Origin: Citricoccus sp. K5
GTDB taxonomy: Bacteria; Actinomycetota; Actinomycetes; Actinomycetales; Micrococcaceae
Length of the DNA stretch: 64,000 bases
Reading direction: 5' to 3'
Assembly (NCBI RefSeq): GCF_902506195.1
Contig: NZ_LR732817.1
Coordinates: forward strand, 947,147-1,011,146
Shown here: positions 26,940-35,989 of the stretch, piece after piece
Layout of the letters: each line of letters begins with the position of its first letter
Numbering within the stretch: position 1 is the stretch's first letter
Made by a program: the position numbers and the translations under genes
The notes under the pieces: generated by a model
What the model was told of the DNA's origin: nothing
The model's database searches: none
The model's input: the letters and a program-made list of their open reading frames with translations, nothing else

Positions 26940-27545
26940 CTACGACGACGGCGCGTCCGCTCCCGGAATCGGCGCCTCGGTGGGGGCCGAGGTGGTGCAC
27001 CCGCCGGTGGCGGGGATGCGTCCCACGGCCGAGGAGAGGTCCACCATGACGGAGCTCGACGCCGCCCGGGTGTCATCGAACAGCACCTCGATCGCGGGGG
27101 AGCGGCCATAGGTGGTCAGGGTCCAGAACTCCCCGTCGTCCCGCGTGACCCAGTCGATGCCGTTGGCCGTCACGCAGTGCTCGGTGGTGGGCCCCGGGAC
27201 GGGGACGCCACAGCGGAGGATGACGGCTGAGGGCTCGCCCCAAGCGGCCGTGGCCTGGCTGTCCGTCTCCCGGCGGTCGAAACCGGCGACGGCGTCCGGC
27301 AGGGACACCATCGCCTCGGCACACACCGGGTCGGTCGCCTCCGGGGCGGCCTCGACATCGGCGACTGGCGCGCTGCATCCACTGACGATCAGGCCGAGGC
27401 CCACCACTGCGACGGCCCCGACGGTCCGGAACCTGCGAACCCGGGACAGCCCGGGACGGGACATCCGGGTGAGACCCGGTGCGGTGGAACGCTCGGCAGG
27501 GGTGGTCATCACAGAACGACAAGGAGGCACGCCGGGGGAAAGCAT
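26940..27545 (-). CDS. DUF3515 family lipoprotein
   Basis: Actinobacterial secreted lipoprotein of unknown function. A hydrophobic segment (VGAVAVVGLGLIVSGCS) ends in a lipobox cysteine at residue 57 of this frame, and DUF3515 features follow, including AVILRCGVPVPGPTTEHC and GIDWVTRDDGEFWTLTTYG. The ATG at 27545 is chosen because TAGGCT lies exactly six bases before it, but the signal peptide is then unusually long. ATG 27464 (MSRPGLSRVRRF) would give a typical 30-residue signal. The family often sits between ddl and thiL; here thiL is elsewhere. Confidence 0.8.
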   Translation of the reverse strand: MLSPGVPPCRSVMTTPAERSTAPGLTRMSRPGLSRVRRFRTVGAVAVVGLGLIVSGCSAPVADVEAAPEATDPVCAEAMVSLPDAVAGFDRRETDSQATAAWGEPSAVILRCGVPVPGPTTEHCVTANGIDWVTRDDGEFWTLTTYGRSPAIEVLFDDTRAASSSVMVDLSSAVGRIPATGGCTTSAPTEAPIPGADAPSS

Positions 27546-27718
27546 GCTGACAGCCTACGACGAGGGCCCGGGACAGTGCCTTATCATGGGACGAGCACCA
27601 CAGGCGAGGGGCCATGACGGGCAGGTTGCCTGTGGCACGCGCACGGAGGGCCCTGAGGCCTCGGTGACCGCGTGTGGGACCCACTGCCGCCGATACCGAC
27701 CGACCCCGGAGGACCTCT

Positions 27719-28813
27719 GTGTCTGAACCCTCGTCTGACCTCTCCGACTCCGTGGGTGACACGGGAGACGACGGATCCGGGGGCCAGCGCGGCCGCGGTC
27801 ACCGCAAGAAGCGGAAGAAGCGGAAGAACCGGGCCGTCTGGCTGACACTCGGCATCGTCCTGGTCCTGGTCATCGGGGCCGGCGCCGTGGCCATCGGGTA
27901 CCTGGCGAACCTCGCCTCCACGTTCGACAACGACACGCAACGCTTCGAGACGACGTTCCCGGAGGCGGAGTCCCGTCCCACCAAGGCACCGGCCGCCGAG
28001 GGCAAGGAGGAGCCGCTCAACATCCTGCTGCTCGGATCCGACTCCGGTGGCGGCTCGGGCGAGACGGAGAACCTGGCCGGGGTACCCCAGTCGGGGCGGT
28101 CCGACACGATGATGTGGGTCCACATCCCCGGTGACCGGGAGGCCGTCTATGTGATGTCTGTCATGCGCGACCTCTGGGTGGAGATCCCGGGCGAGGGAAC
28201 CCACAAGCTCAACGCCGCCTACTCCTTCGGTGGCGTGCCGAAGACAGTCCAGACCCTGGAAGGACTGTTCGGCACCCGGATCGACCACGTGGCCTCTGTG
28301 GACATGGCTGGGTTCGAAGGCCTGGTGGATTCGCTCGGAGGCGTGGACATCACCGTTCCGGAGGCCTTCCAGGCGGGCAATGGCGGCCAGTCCTTCCAGG
28401 CCGGGGCCCAGCACATGGACGGTGACACGGCATTGTCCTTCGTCCGCGAGCGGTATGCCTTCTCCGACGGCGACTATTCGCGCGTCCAGAATCAGCAGTT
28501 GTTCCTGAAGGCGGTGGCGCAGAAGGTGCTGACCGCGGAAACCCTGACAAACCCCGGCAGGATCTCGGATATGGTGGGTGGGTTGTCTCCATACCTGACG
28601 CTCGATGAAACCCTTGACTCAGGGGAAATGATCTCCATCGGCAGGACCATGACGGACATCCGTTCGGACGACCTGGAAATGTTCACGGTGCCCACCAATG
28701 GAGTGGGCCGCGCGAGGGGCCAGTCAGTCGTCTGGCCGGACGAAGAGGCGATTGAGGAGATCGGCGCGGCGCTGAGCCAAGACGATGTGGCCTCATACCT
28801 TTCCGGTCAGTGA
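27719..28813 (+). CDS. LytR-CpsA-Psr (LCP) family glycopolymer ligase
   Basis: Membrane-anchored phosphotransferase that attaches wall glycopolymers to peptidoglycan. The 364-residue protein has a short acidic, then very basic cytoplasmic tail (RKKRKKRKNR), one membrane helix at about residues 39-62 and an extracellular LCP domain. Conserved features are LLLGSDSGGG, a QSGRSDTMMWVHIP segment, the Arg-bearing VMSVMRDLWVEIPG and LSFVRERYAFSDGDYSRVQNQ. The GTG at 27719 has CGGAGG six bases upstream. It is directly followed by the Wzz/BY-kinase gene, suggesting a joint role in polysaccharide length control and attachment. A second LCP protein is at 39767. Confidence 0.92.
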   Translation: MSEPSSDLSDSVGDTGDDGSGGQRGRGHRKKRKKRKNRAVWLTLGIVLVLVIGAGAVAIGYLANLASTFDNDTQRFETTFPEAESRPTKAPAAEGKEEPLNILLLGSDSGGGSGETENLAGVPQSGRSDTMMWVHIPGDREAVYVMSVMRDLWVEIPGEGTHKLNAAYSFGGVPKTVQTLEGLFGTRIDHVASVDMAGFEGLVDSLGGVDITVPEAFQAGNGGQSFQAGAQHMDGDTALSFVRERYAFSDGDYSRVQNQQLFLKAVAQKVLTAETLTNPGRISDMVGGLSPYLTLDETLDSGEMISIGRTMTDIRSDDLEMFTVPTNGVGRARGQSVVWPDEEAIEEIGAALSQDDVASYLSGQ

Positions 28814-28842
28814 CCGGCACACACTTACGAAAGGATCGCGAC

Positions 28843-30321
28843 TTGGACCTTCGCGACTATATCCGGATCCTGCGGAACAACTGGCTGTCAATCCTGCTGG
28901 TGACCCTCTTGGGGGTGGCCGTAGCCGCCGGTGCCACGGCGCTGACGAAGCCGACCTACACCGCCCGGACACAGATCTTCGTGGCCGTGAACTCCGGTGA
29001 CACCGCGAGCGACATCCTGCAGGGCTCCAGCTTCTCCGAGAAGCGGGTCACGTCCTATGTCAGCCTCGCCACCAGCCCGCGCGTCCTGGCGCCCGTCATC
29101 GAAGACCTCGGCCTGGACCTGACCGTGCAGGGGCTGGCCGCCACCATCGAGGCCACGGCCCCGCCGCAGACCGTGCTGATCAACCTCTCGGCCAGTCACG
29201 AGGATCCCGCCCAGTCGGCGGAGATCGCCAACGCCGTGGCAGAGTCGCTGATCGCGACCGTGTATGAGGTCGAGGATCCGGGGGGCTCCAACGATCCGCT
29301 GGTGGACCTGTCCGTGGTGGAGCAGGCCTCTGTGCCGCTGACCCCGTCGAGCCCCCGAGTGGCCCTGAACCTCGTCCTGGGCTTGGTGGTGGGCGCCGCA
29401 CTCGGCGTGGCCTTCGCCCTGCTCCGCACTCTTCTGGACTCCCGCGTCCGCAACCGCGAGGATGTCGAGCGCATCACTGACGCCCCGATCCTGGGTGCCT
29501 TCGCCGACCACAAGTCGGCCGAGGAGGAACCGATCATCTCGCTGGACGACCAGTTCGATCCGCGGGCCGAGAACTACCGTCAGCTGCGCACCCACCTGAA
29601 GTTCACCAATGTGGACGGCGGCACCCAGTCCGTGGTCGTGACGTCCTCCATCCCGGGCGAGGGCAAGACCACCACCTCGTGCAACCTCGGCGTCATGATG
29701 GCCGAATCGGGCAGCCGGGTCGTCATCATCGACGCTGACCTCCGCCGTCCCCGCGTCGCGAAGACACTCGGACTGGAAGGAGCCGTGGGCCTGTCCACGA
29801 TCCTGTCCGGCCAGATCGACCTCGAGGACGCCATCCAGTCCTGGGGCCCGGACGGCGAACTGGACATCATCACCTCCGGCGAGATCCCGCCGAACCCCTC
29901 CGAGCTGCTCGGCTCCGAGGCCATGCGCCGCCTGCTGCGCCAGCTCGAGGGACGTTACGACGTGGTGCTCCTCGACGCCCCGCCGCTGCAGCCGGTCACC
30001 GACCCGACGGTCCTGGCCTCCATGGCCTCCGGTGTCATGCTCGTCACCCGCGTGGACGGTTACGTCCACCGTGAGCAACTCCAGGGCGGTCTGGACAGCC
30101 TGGCCTCCGTGGACGCCCGCGTACTGGGCCTGGTGCTGACCCGCGTGCCGCAGAAGCGTGGCACGTACTACGCGTACCAGTACGCCTATGAGTCGGACGT
30201 CGTGGAACCCACGTCGGCCCGCCGTTCCCAGGGCGGCCGTTCCTCCAGCGCCGGTGGCGCCTCCACCCGGGGCAGGGGACAGTCGAACCAGAAGGCCCTG
30301 ACGGGTATGCGATTCCGGTGA
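28843..30321 (+). CDS. Wzz/BY-kinase polysaccharide chain-length regulator
   Basis: Chain-length determinant fused to a bacterial tyrosine kinase. The N-terminal Wzz domain has membrane helices near residues 15-35 and 175-195. The cytoplasmic kinase has Walker A SSIPGEGKTTTSCNLG near residue 280, Walker A' VVIIDADLRRPRV and Walker B VVLLDAPPL. A tyrosine cluster (GTYYAYQYAYE) near residue 446 is the likely autophosphorylation site, followed by a Ser/Arg/Gly-rich tail. The TTG at 28843 is chosen: GAAAGGA lies seven bases upstream and it gives MDLRDYIRILRNNW. A GTG at 28810 overlapping the upstream stop is the alternative. The role is inferred from family and from the adjacent LCP gene. Confidence 0.92.
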   Translation: MDLRDYIRILRNNWLSILLVTLLGVAVAAGATALTKPTYTARTQIFVAVNSGDTASDILQGSSFSEKRVTSYVSLATSPRVLAPVIEDLGLDLTVQGLAATIEATAPPQTVLINLSASHEDPAQSAEIANAVAESLIATVYEVEDPGGSNDPLVDLSVVEQASVPLTPSSPRVALNLVLGLVVGAALGVAFALLRTLLDSRVRNREDVERITDAPILGAFADHKSAEEEPIISLDDQFDPRAENYRQLRTHLKFTNVDGGTQSVVVTSSIPGEGKTTTSCNLGVMMAESGSRVVIIDADLRRPRVAKTLGLEGAVGLSTILSGQIDLEDAIQSWGPDGELDIITSGEIPPNPSELLGSEAMRRLLRQLEGRYDVVLLDAPPLQPVTDPTVLASMASGVMLVTRVDGYVHREQLQGGLDSLASVDARVLGLVLTRVPQKRGTYYAYQYAYESDVVEPTSARRSQGGRSSSAGGASTRGRGQSNQKALTGMRFR

Positions 30322-30331
30322 GGCACCGGGC

Positions 30332-31339
30332 ATGACCATGGAGGACACTCCACGCCGGAGTCCCTCGCGGGTGCACCAGTGGCTGGAGCTGGCGGAGACC
30401 GTCCTGGGCAATGCCTCGGATCGGATGGATGCCATCAACATCTTCCCGGTCCCGGACGGTGACACCGGCAGCAACCTGTACGGAACCGTTCGCGCGGCCC
30501 GTGCCGCGGTGACCGAGGAGACCACGGAGGACGTCGGTGCCCTGATGTCCCTCGCCGGCCGCGCCGCGCTGGACCAGGCGCGCGGCAACTCCGGGACGCT
30601 GCTGGCCGTGATGCTGATCGGCATGTCCGAACCGCTGACCGGCCACGAGCGCCTCGCGGCCCCGACCCTGGCCGCAGCTCTCGAACGCGCCCAGACCAGC
30701 TGTTGGGCCGCCCTGTCCGATCCGCAGGAGGGCACCATGTTGACGGTGCTCGCGGCGGCCGCCAGGGCGGCGTCCGAGCATGCCGCCGGACTGCGGGGCC
30801 AACCCGACGACCAGGTCATGAGCCGCCGGGAACTCGGCGCCGCACTGGATGCGATCGTGGGCGCCGCCTGGCAGGCCGTGGTCCAGACAGAGGGGCAGCT
30901 GCCCGCCCTGACGGCAGCACACGTGGTCGATGCGGGCGGCATGGGACTGCTGCTGGTGCTCGACTCCCTGCGGGCCACGGTCATGGGCACCAGCATCGAT
31001 CCGGGACTGCTGGACGGGCTGCACGGGTTCTCCGCCTCAGACCCGCACATCCACGAGGGCCTGGACTCGCCGGTGGGCTATGAGCTGATGTGCAGCATCT
31101 CACTGGATCCCCTCACCGCCGCCACCCTGCGGTTCGAGCTCAATGACATGGGGGACTCCGTGATCATGAGCCCCGTCGGCACCTCCGGTGCGGACAGTGG
31201 GGAGCTCAACTCCGCCGTGCGGTGGAGACTGCACGTCCACGTGGATGACCACGCTGCCGCAGAGGCCTTGGTCCGCAAGGCCGGCGAACCGGAGAACCTG
31301 GTGATCACCTCCCTGCAGGACCCGGAGACCGGCGGGTGA
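30332..31339 (+). CDS. DAK2 domain protein (short FakA-like)
   Basis: The nucleotide-binding DAK2 domain is clear from INIFPVPDGDTGSNLYGTV near residue 31 and LDQARGNSGTLLAVMLIG. In full-length FakA (about 550 residues) this domain is joined to a C-terminal half that contacts the FakB acyl carrier. This protein has 335 residues, so it lacks much of that region. It precedes recG with a 4-bp overlap, as in many Actinobacteria, where the gene is conserved but its role is not known. A kinase acting on fatty acids or dihydroxyacetone is possible. The ATG at 30338 is an alternative start. Confidence 0.8.
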   Translation: MTMEDTPRRSPSRVHQWLELAETVLGNASDRMDAINIFPVPDGDTGSNLYGTVRAARAAVTEETTEDVGALMSLAGRAALDQARGNSGTLLAVMLIGMSEPLTGHERLAAPTLAAALERAQTSCWAALSDPQEGTMLTVLAAAARAASEHAAGLRGQPDDQVMSRRELGAALDAIVGAAWQAVVQTEGQLPALTAAHVVDAGGMGLLLVLDSLRATVMGTSIDPGLLDGLHGFSASDPHIHEGLDSPVGYELMCSISLDPLTAATLRFELNDMGDSVIMSPVGTSGADSGELNSAVRWRLHVHVDDHAAAEALVRKAGEPENLVITSLQDPETGG

Positions 31340-33567
31340 GACCGGATCCGCTCCATCAGCCGCTCGACCGGCTCCTGGGCGGCCGCACCGGCCAGCGCCT
31401 GGACCGGGAGTTGGGGCTCGGCACCGTTCGGGACCTGTTGGAGCACTTCCCCCGGCGCTGGATCGAGCGCGGGGAACTGACGCCGATCGCCTCCCTGCCC
31501 GTCGGCGACCAGGTCACCGTGGTCGCCCGCGTGGTGTCCGTGGACCGCCGGAACATGCACTCCCGGCGAGGGTTCATCGTGGACGTCACGGTGACGGACG
31601 ATGACCCGCTGCGTCCGGCCTCCCTCGACATGGCCTTCTTCAACAGCTACGAGGCACTGCGCCGGATCCAGCCGGGCCACCGGGCCATGTTCCAAGGCAA
31701 GACCGCCCTCTACCGGGGCGAGAAGACGCTGAACAACCCGGACTTCTCCGTGCTGGACGAGGCCGAGGACCCGGGCGAGGAGGACCTGGCCCCGGTGCCG
31801 CTCTATCCGGCCACGGCGAAGGTCCCCAGCTGGGTCCTGCGGGCCAGCATCGGCACTGTCCTGGACGCCCTGGACGCCGACGCACTCCGGGAGCCGGTCC
31901 CGGCCGACCTGCTCGAGGAGGCGTCCACGGACGGCGTCCCCCTGCCTGGACTCGCCGCCGCCTACCGGGACATCCACCGCCCGGCCGTGGTGGCGGACGC
32001 GCTCAGGGCCCGGCGCCGGTTCGCCCTGCAGGAGGCCCTGGTGCTCCAGGGGGCACTGGCCGTGCGGCGCCACGCGGCGTCGATGCCGGACGCGGTGTCC
32101 CGCGCCGCCGCCGGGAACGGGCTGCTGGCCGCCCTGGACGCACGGCTGCCCTTCACGCTGACCGACGGCCAGGTCTCCGCCGGGGAGACGATCTCCGCCG
32201 ACCTGGCCCGTGACCGGCCCATGAGCCGCCTGCTGCAGGGCGAGGTGGGCTCCGGCAAGACGCTCGTGGCGCTGCGCGCCATGGCGCAGGTCGTGGATGC
32301 CGGCGGGCAGGCCGCCCTGGTTGCCCCCACGGAGGTGCTGGCGGCGCAGCACTACCGCTCACTGACGGCCACGCTCGGACCCCTCGCGCACGCCGGCCGG
32401 CTGGACGCCCCGGACGGACCTGCCACTGAGGTCGTCCTGTTGACCGGTTCTCTGACGACCGCCCAGCGGCGTGAGGCGTTGTTGAAGATCGCCTCCGGCC
32501 AGGCCGGTCTGGTGGTCGGTACCCATGCCCTGTTCTCCGGAATCGTGCAATTCGCCGACCTGGGGCTGGCGGTCGTGGACGAGCAGCACCGTTTCGGTGT
32601 GGACCAGCGCGAGGCGCTGCGCCGGGAGAATCCCGGTACCCACCTGCTGGTCATGAGTGCCACCCCGATCCCTCGCTCCGTGGCGATGACTGTGTTCGGT
32701 GACCTGGACCTCACCCTCCTGCCCGGGCTGCCGTCCGGTCGGCAGCCGGTGGCCACCCACCTCGCCCGGATGGCCCATGGCCCCCGGATCATCGGCCGCG
32801 TCTGGGAGGTGGTCGCCGAACAGGTGGCCGCGGGACACCAGGCGTTCGTGGTGTGCCCCAAGATCGACCCCACCGACCGCCGGGACAACGCTGACAATCC
32901 TGACAGCCCTGCCAGTATCGACAGCCCCGCCGGCATGGCCCGGGATCACCGTCACGACGCTGCGGTCGAGGACATGGTGCCCCGGCTCGCCTCCCTGCCC
33001 GTGCTGCAGGGCGCGCGCATCGCCGGACTGCACGGTCGGCAGGACCAACAGACGCAGGCGGAGACCATGAGCCGCTTCGTGGCCGGGGACCTCGACATCC
33101 TGGTGGCCACCACCGTGGTCGAGGTCGGCGTGGACGTGCCCAACGCCACCGTCATGGCCATCCTGGATGCGGACGCCTTCGGCCTGTCCACCCTCCACCA
33201 GCTGCGTGGGCGGGTGGGCCGTGGTGCGGCACCGGCCACCTGCCTGCTCGTCACCCGGCTGCCGGACGGGCATCCGGCGATCGACCGGCTCGAGGTGGTC
33301 GCCGGCACCCAGGACGGTCTCGAGATCGCGCGCGCCGACGTCCAGCAGCGCGGCGAGGGGGACGTGCTCGGGGCCGCCCAGCACGGCGGGAGCCGGCTGA
33401 AGGTCTTGCGGGTGCTCCAGCATGCGGACCTCATCGAACTGGCCGCCGGATGGGTGGCGGTGCATCAGTCTGCCGCGGGCACGCTGGACCACCCGGAGCT
33501 GGCGGCGGCCGTGCAGGCCTGGGAGGCCGGCCATGAGGACACCGGCGACTACATCGAGAAGGGCTGA
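31336..33567 (+). CDS. recG: ATP-dependent DNA helicase RecG
   Basis: Branch-migration helicase that remodels stalled replication forks and Holliday junctions. The 743-residue protein has an N-terminal wedge/OB domain (about residues 45-150), then the helicase core: Walker A LLQGEVGSGKTLVALRAM near residue 300, DEQHRFGVDQREALR (DEQH box), VMSATPIPRS, and the C-terminal ATTVVEVGVDVPNATVM and QLRGRVGRG. An insert of about 30 residues (ADNPDSPASIDSPAGMA) in the second RecA-like domain is low-complexity. The GTG start overlaps the DAK2 gene stop codon. Confidence 0.96.
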   Translation: MRPDPLHQPLDRLLGGRTGQRLDRELGLGTVRDLLEHFPRRWIERGELTPIASLPVGDQVTVVARVVSVDRRNMHSRRGFIVDVTVTDDDPLRPASLDMAFFNSYEALRRIQPGHRAMFQGKTALYRGEKTLNNPDFSVLDEAEDPGEEDLAPVPLYPATAKVPSWVLRASIGTVLDALDADALREPVPADLLEEASTDGVPLPGLAAAYRDIHRPAVVADALRARRRFALQEALVLQGALAVRRHAASMPDAVSRAAAGNGLLAALDARLPFTLTDGQVSAGETISADLARDRPMSRLLQGEVGSGKTLVALRAMAQVVDAGGQAALVAPTEVLAAQHYRSLTATLGPLAHAGRLDAPDGPATEVVLLTGSLTTAQRREALLKIASGQAGLVVGTHALFSGIVQFADLGLAVVDEQHRFGVDQREALRRENPGTHLLVMSATPIPRSVAMTVFGDLDLTLLPGLPSGRQPVATHLARMAHGPRIIGRVWEVVAEQVAAGHQAFVVCPKIDPTDRRDNADNPDSPASIDSPAGMARDHRHDAAVEDMVPRLASLPVLQGARIAGLHGRQDQQTQAETMSRFVAGDLDILVATTVVEVGVDVPNATVMAILDADAFGLSTLHQLRGRVGRGAAPATCLLVTRLPDGHPAIDRLEVVAGTQDGLEIARADVQQRGEGDVLGAAQHGGSRLKVLRVLQHADLIELAAGWVAVHQSAAGTLDHPELAAAVQAWEAGHEDTGDYIEKG

Positions 33568-33590
33568 CCGGGCCCACCCGAAGGAGACAG

Positions 33591-34277
33591 ATGCCAAGGA
33601 TCATTGCCGGCCGGGCCGGATCACTGCAGCTCGAGTCCGTCCCGGGACAGGCCACCCGCCCCACCACTGATCGCACCCGGGAGGCGCTCTTCTCCTGGCT
33701 GGCGAGCCGGGGCTGGTTGGAGGGAACCGCCGTCGTGGACCTGTTCGCCGGTTCCGGTGCCCTGGGTGGCGAGGCGGCGAGCAGGGGCGCCGAGAGGGTG
33801 CTGCTGGTGGAGCGGGACCGGCGGGCCGCCGCCGTGTGCCGGCGGAATGCGGCCGCCGTCAACCAGCGGGTGGGCCGGAACGTGGTCCAGGTGGCCGCCG
33901 GGGCCGTGGACCGGGTGATCACCGAACCCACCGGGGCCGGCCCGTGGGACCTGGTCCTGGCCGATCCGCCGTATCCGCTCGACGGGCCCGAGCTGGCGGA
34001 GACGCTCCAGCGGATCTCCGCCGTCCTGGCGCCGGACGGCCTGCTGGTGCTGGAACGCTCGGCCCGGTCGGCCGCACCGGACTGGCCCGCGGCTTTCGAA
34101 TTGCTCGAATCCCGGACCTACGGCGAGACCATCCTGTATTTCTGCCTGCGATCCGGTCCGGACGAGGGGGAGGACGAGGGGGAGGACGAGGGGGAGCAGG
34201 CCCCGCGGGATGCCCCAGGGGAGAGGGCGGCGGGCGCCGGGACGTCAGCCGGAGAGGGCCCGGCCCAGCCCCTGTAG
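33591..34277 (+). CDS. rsmD: 16S rRNA (guanine(966)-N(2))-methyltransferase
   Basis: SAM-dependent methyltransferase that modifies 16S rRNA during small-subunit assembly. The 228-residue protein begins MPRIIAGRAGSLQLESV, has the SAM motif VVDLFAGSGALGGEAASRGA and the catalytic VLADPPYPL. The C-terminus departs from the family: after ILYFCLRSG there is an acidic DEGE repeat and an Ala/Gly/Glu-rich tail of about 40 residues. The GAGACAG ribosome-binding site lies upstream. Its final 33 bp overlap the end of the convergent aminotransferase gene. Confidence 0.93.
   Translation: MPRIIAGRAGSLQLESVPGQATRPTTDRTREALFSWLASRGWLEGTAVVDLFAGSGALGGEAASRGAERVLLVERDRRAAAVCRRNAAAVNQRVGRNVVQVAAGAVDRVITEPTGAGPWDLVLADPPYPLDGPELAETLQRISAVLAPDGLLVLERSARSAAPDWPAAFELLESRTYGETILYFCLRSGPDEGEDEGEDEGEQAPRDAPGERAAGAGTSAGEGPAQPL
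34161..34196. repeat. Three perfect 12-bp repeats inside rsmD
   Basis: Three exact copies of GACGAGGGGGAG encode DEGE-DEGE-DEGE near the C-terminus of RsmD. The unit length is a multiple of three, so gain or loss of copies would keep the frame. Confidence 0.9.
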
Positions 34278-35495
34278 CCGGGCCACCGCCTCGGTCAGCA
34301 CCTCGGGCGACTTGCAGAAGGCCCACCGCATCCAGGATCCGAACGGAGCAGGATCGCCCGGGTGTGCCGGCGGCCCGCACAGAGCCCCCACCGGGATGCC
34401 CACGACGCCGGCCCGCTCGGCCAGCACCACGGCTGCGGCCTGCGCGTCGTCCACGCCGAGGCCGGCCAGGTCGGTCACGGTGAAGTACCCGGCAGCCGGC
34501 ACCACGGGCTCGAGTCCGGCCGAGCTCAAGCCGGCCACCAGGGCGTCACGGGCGGAGCGGTAGCGGTCGCGCTGTTCGGCCAGGAACCCATCGCCCTCCG
34601 GCAGGGCCCGGGCGATGGCCGCCTGGTAGGCGGGGCCGGAGGAGTAGGTGAGGAACTGCTTGACCGAGTACACCGACTCCACGAGATCTGCGGGACCGGT
34701 GAGCCACCCGACCTTCCACCCGGTGAGGGAGTAGCTCTTGCCCGCGGAGGAGACCGTCAGCGTGCGCTCCCACCCGCCGGGCACGGAGGCGACGGGGTGG
34801 TGGCGGCCCTCGTACACCAGGTGCTCGTAGACCTCGTCGCTGAGGATGAGGACGTCGTGCCGCGCACAGAGCGCCACGATCCGGGAGAGGACTGCGGGCG
34901 GGATCACGGCCCCGGTGGGATTGTGCGGCGTGTTCAGCAGCAGGATCCGGGTGTGCCCGGTGATGGCCGACTCCAGGGCCTCGAGATCCGGTTGGAAATC
35001 CGGTGCCGTGAGCGGCACGGTGACGAACCGGGCGCCGGCCAGGGCCGCGACGGCCGCATAGGAGTCGTAGTACGGCTCGAAGGCCAGGACCTCATCGCCG
35101 GGCTGCACGAGGGCCAGCAGCGCCGCGGCGATGCCCTCGGTGGCACCCGTGGTCACCAGGACCTCGCGGTCCGGGTCCACCTCCAGCCCATAGTGGCGGT
35201 GCTGGTGATCCGCTACCGCCCGGCGGAGCGCGGGGTCGCCCCGGCCCGGCGCGTACTGGTTGGCGTGGGCGACTCCGTCCGCCCGGCCGGTGACGATCGC
35301 CTCGGCGGCCAGGGCCCGCACCCACTCCGGGCCGTCGGCGTCCGGGAAGCCCTGCCCCAGGTTGACCGCGCCGTGGTGGCGCGCCAACCGGGTCATGGTC
35401 TCAAAGATCGAGGGCGGGTTGCGTGGTGTGACGGGGATTCGTGCGGATACGCGGGGGACGGCACCTCGGCGGTCCGGCTGTCGTGCGGCGGGCAT
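34245..35495 (-). CDS. PLP-dependent class I/II aminotransferase (kynurenine/methionine type)
   Basis: Fold-type I aminotransferase of 416 residues, close to the kynurenine-aminotransferase/MtnE-like group, so 2-oxo acid transamination is likely but the substrate is open. Motifs include GAVNLGQGFPDADGPEWV, LVTTGATEGIAAALLAL, NTPHNPTGAVI, LSDEVYEHLVYEG and the PLP lysine in TVSSAGKSYSLTGWKVGWLTG. The ATG at 35495 is chosen because TACTAT (35503-35508, minus strand) lies seven bases upstream, indicating a leaderless message. ATG 35504 overlaps that box. The -10 box is shared with coaD. The 3' end overlaps rsmD by 33 bp. Confidence 0.9.
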   Translation of the reverse strand: MPAARQPDRRGAVPRVSARIPVTPRNPPSIFETMTRLARHHGAVNLGQGFPDADGPEWVRALAAEAIVTGRADGVAHANQYAPGRGDPALRRAVADHQHRHYGLEVDPDREVLVTTGATEGIAAALLALVQPGDEVLAFEPYYDSYAAVAALAGARFVTVPLTAPDFQPDLEALESAITGHTRILLLNTPHNPTGAVIPPAVLSRIVALCARHDVLILSDEVYEHLVYEGRHHPVASVPGGWERTLTVSSAGKSYSLTGWKVGWLTGPADLVESVYSVKQFLTYSSGPAYQAAIARALPEGDGFLAEQRDRYRSARDALVAGLSSAGLEPVVPAAGYFTVTDLAGLGVDDAQAAAVVLAERAGVVGIPVGALCGPPAHPGDPAPFGSWMRWAFCKSPEVLTEAVARLQGLGRALSG

Positions 35496-35502
35496 GGGCT
35501 CC

Positions 35503-35509
35503 ATAGTAT
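35503..35509. promoter_or_regulatory. Shared divergent -10 box of the aminotransferase and coaD
   Basis: The 7-bp sequence ATAGTAT reads TAGTAT on the plus strand (35504-35509), nine bases before coaD, and TACTAT on the minus strand (35503-35508), seven bases before the aminotransferase ATG. The two -10 boxes overlap by five bases, so RNA polymerase cannot open both at once. Neither has a good -35 hexamer. Confidence 0.55.
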
Positions 35510-35518
35510 GTTCGGTGC

Positions 35519-35989
35519 ATGCGTCGAGCCGTCTGCCCCGGATCCTTTGACCCTCTGCACCACGGCCACGTGGAGGTGATTGCACGGGCCACCAATCTCT
35601 TCGATGACGTCATCGTGGCCGTCTCCACGAACTACGCGAAGAAGTACCGGTTCGACGTGGACACCAGGATCGAGATGATCCGGGAGACCGTCTCCTCGCT
35701 CCAGGGGATCTCCGTGGTGCCCATGGGGGAGGGGTTGCTCGCCGAGTTCTGCCGCAAGGCCGGTGCCAACGCCATCATCAAGGGCCTGCGCAACACCGCT
35801 GATCTGGAGTACGAGATGCCGATGGCGGCGATGAACCGGCACCTGACCGGCGTGGAGACCGTGTTCCTGCCCACTGACAGCCGCTATGCGCACCTGTCCT
35901 CCACCCTCATCAAGGAAGTGAGCCAGCTCGGGGGGGACGTCTCAGAGTTCGTGCCGCGGGCAGTCATGCGGCGGCTGAACGAGTCGTGA
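35519..35989 (+). CDS. coaD: Phosphopantetheine adenylyltransferase
   Basis: Fourth step of coenzyme A synthesis: joins 4'-phosphopantetheine and ATP to dephospho-CoA. The 156-residue protein has CPGSFDPLHHGHVEVIARA (nucleotidyltransferase HxGH), KGLRNTADLEYEMPMAAMNR and LSSTLIKEVSQLGGDVS (ISSTxIKE). Length is normal. The message is probably leaderless, starting from the shared -10 box. Confidence 0.97.
   Translation: MRRAVCPGSFDPLHHGHVEVIARATNLFDDVIVAVSTNYAKKYRFDVDTRIEMIRETVSSLQGISVVPMGEGLLAEFCRKAGANAIIKGLRNTADLEYEMPMAAMNRHLTGVETVFLPTDSRYAHLSSTLIKEVSQLGGDVSEFVPRAVMRRLNES

Noticed and set aside
34161-34196. CRISPR-like repeat array
   Set aside because: Three contiguous 12-bp units inside rsmD have no spacers and are coding repeats; no CRISPR array or cas gene was seen in the window.
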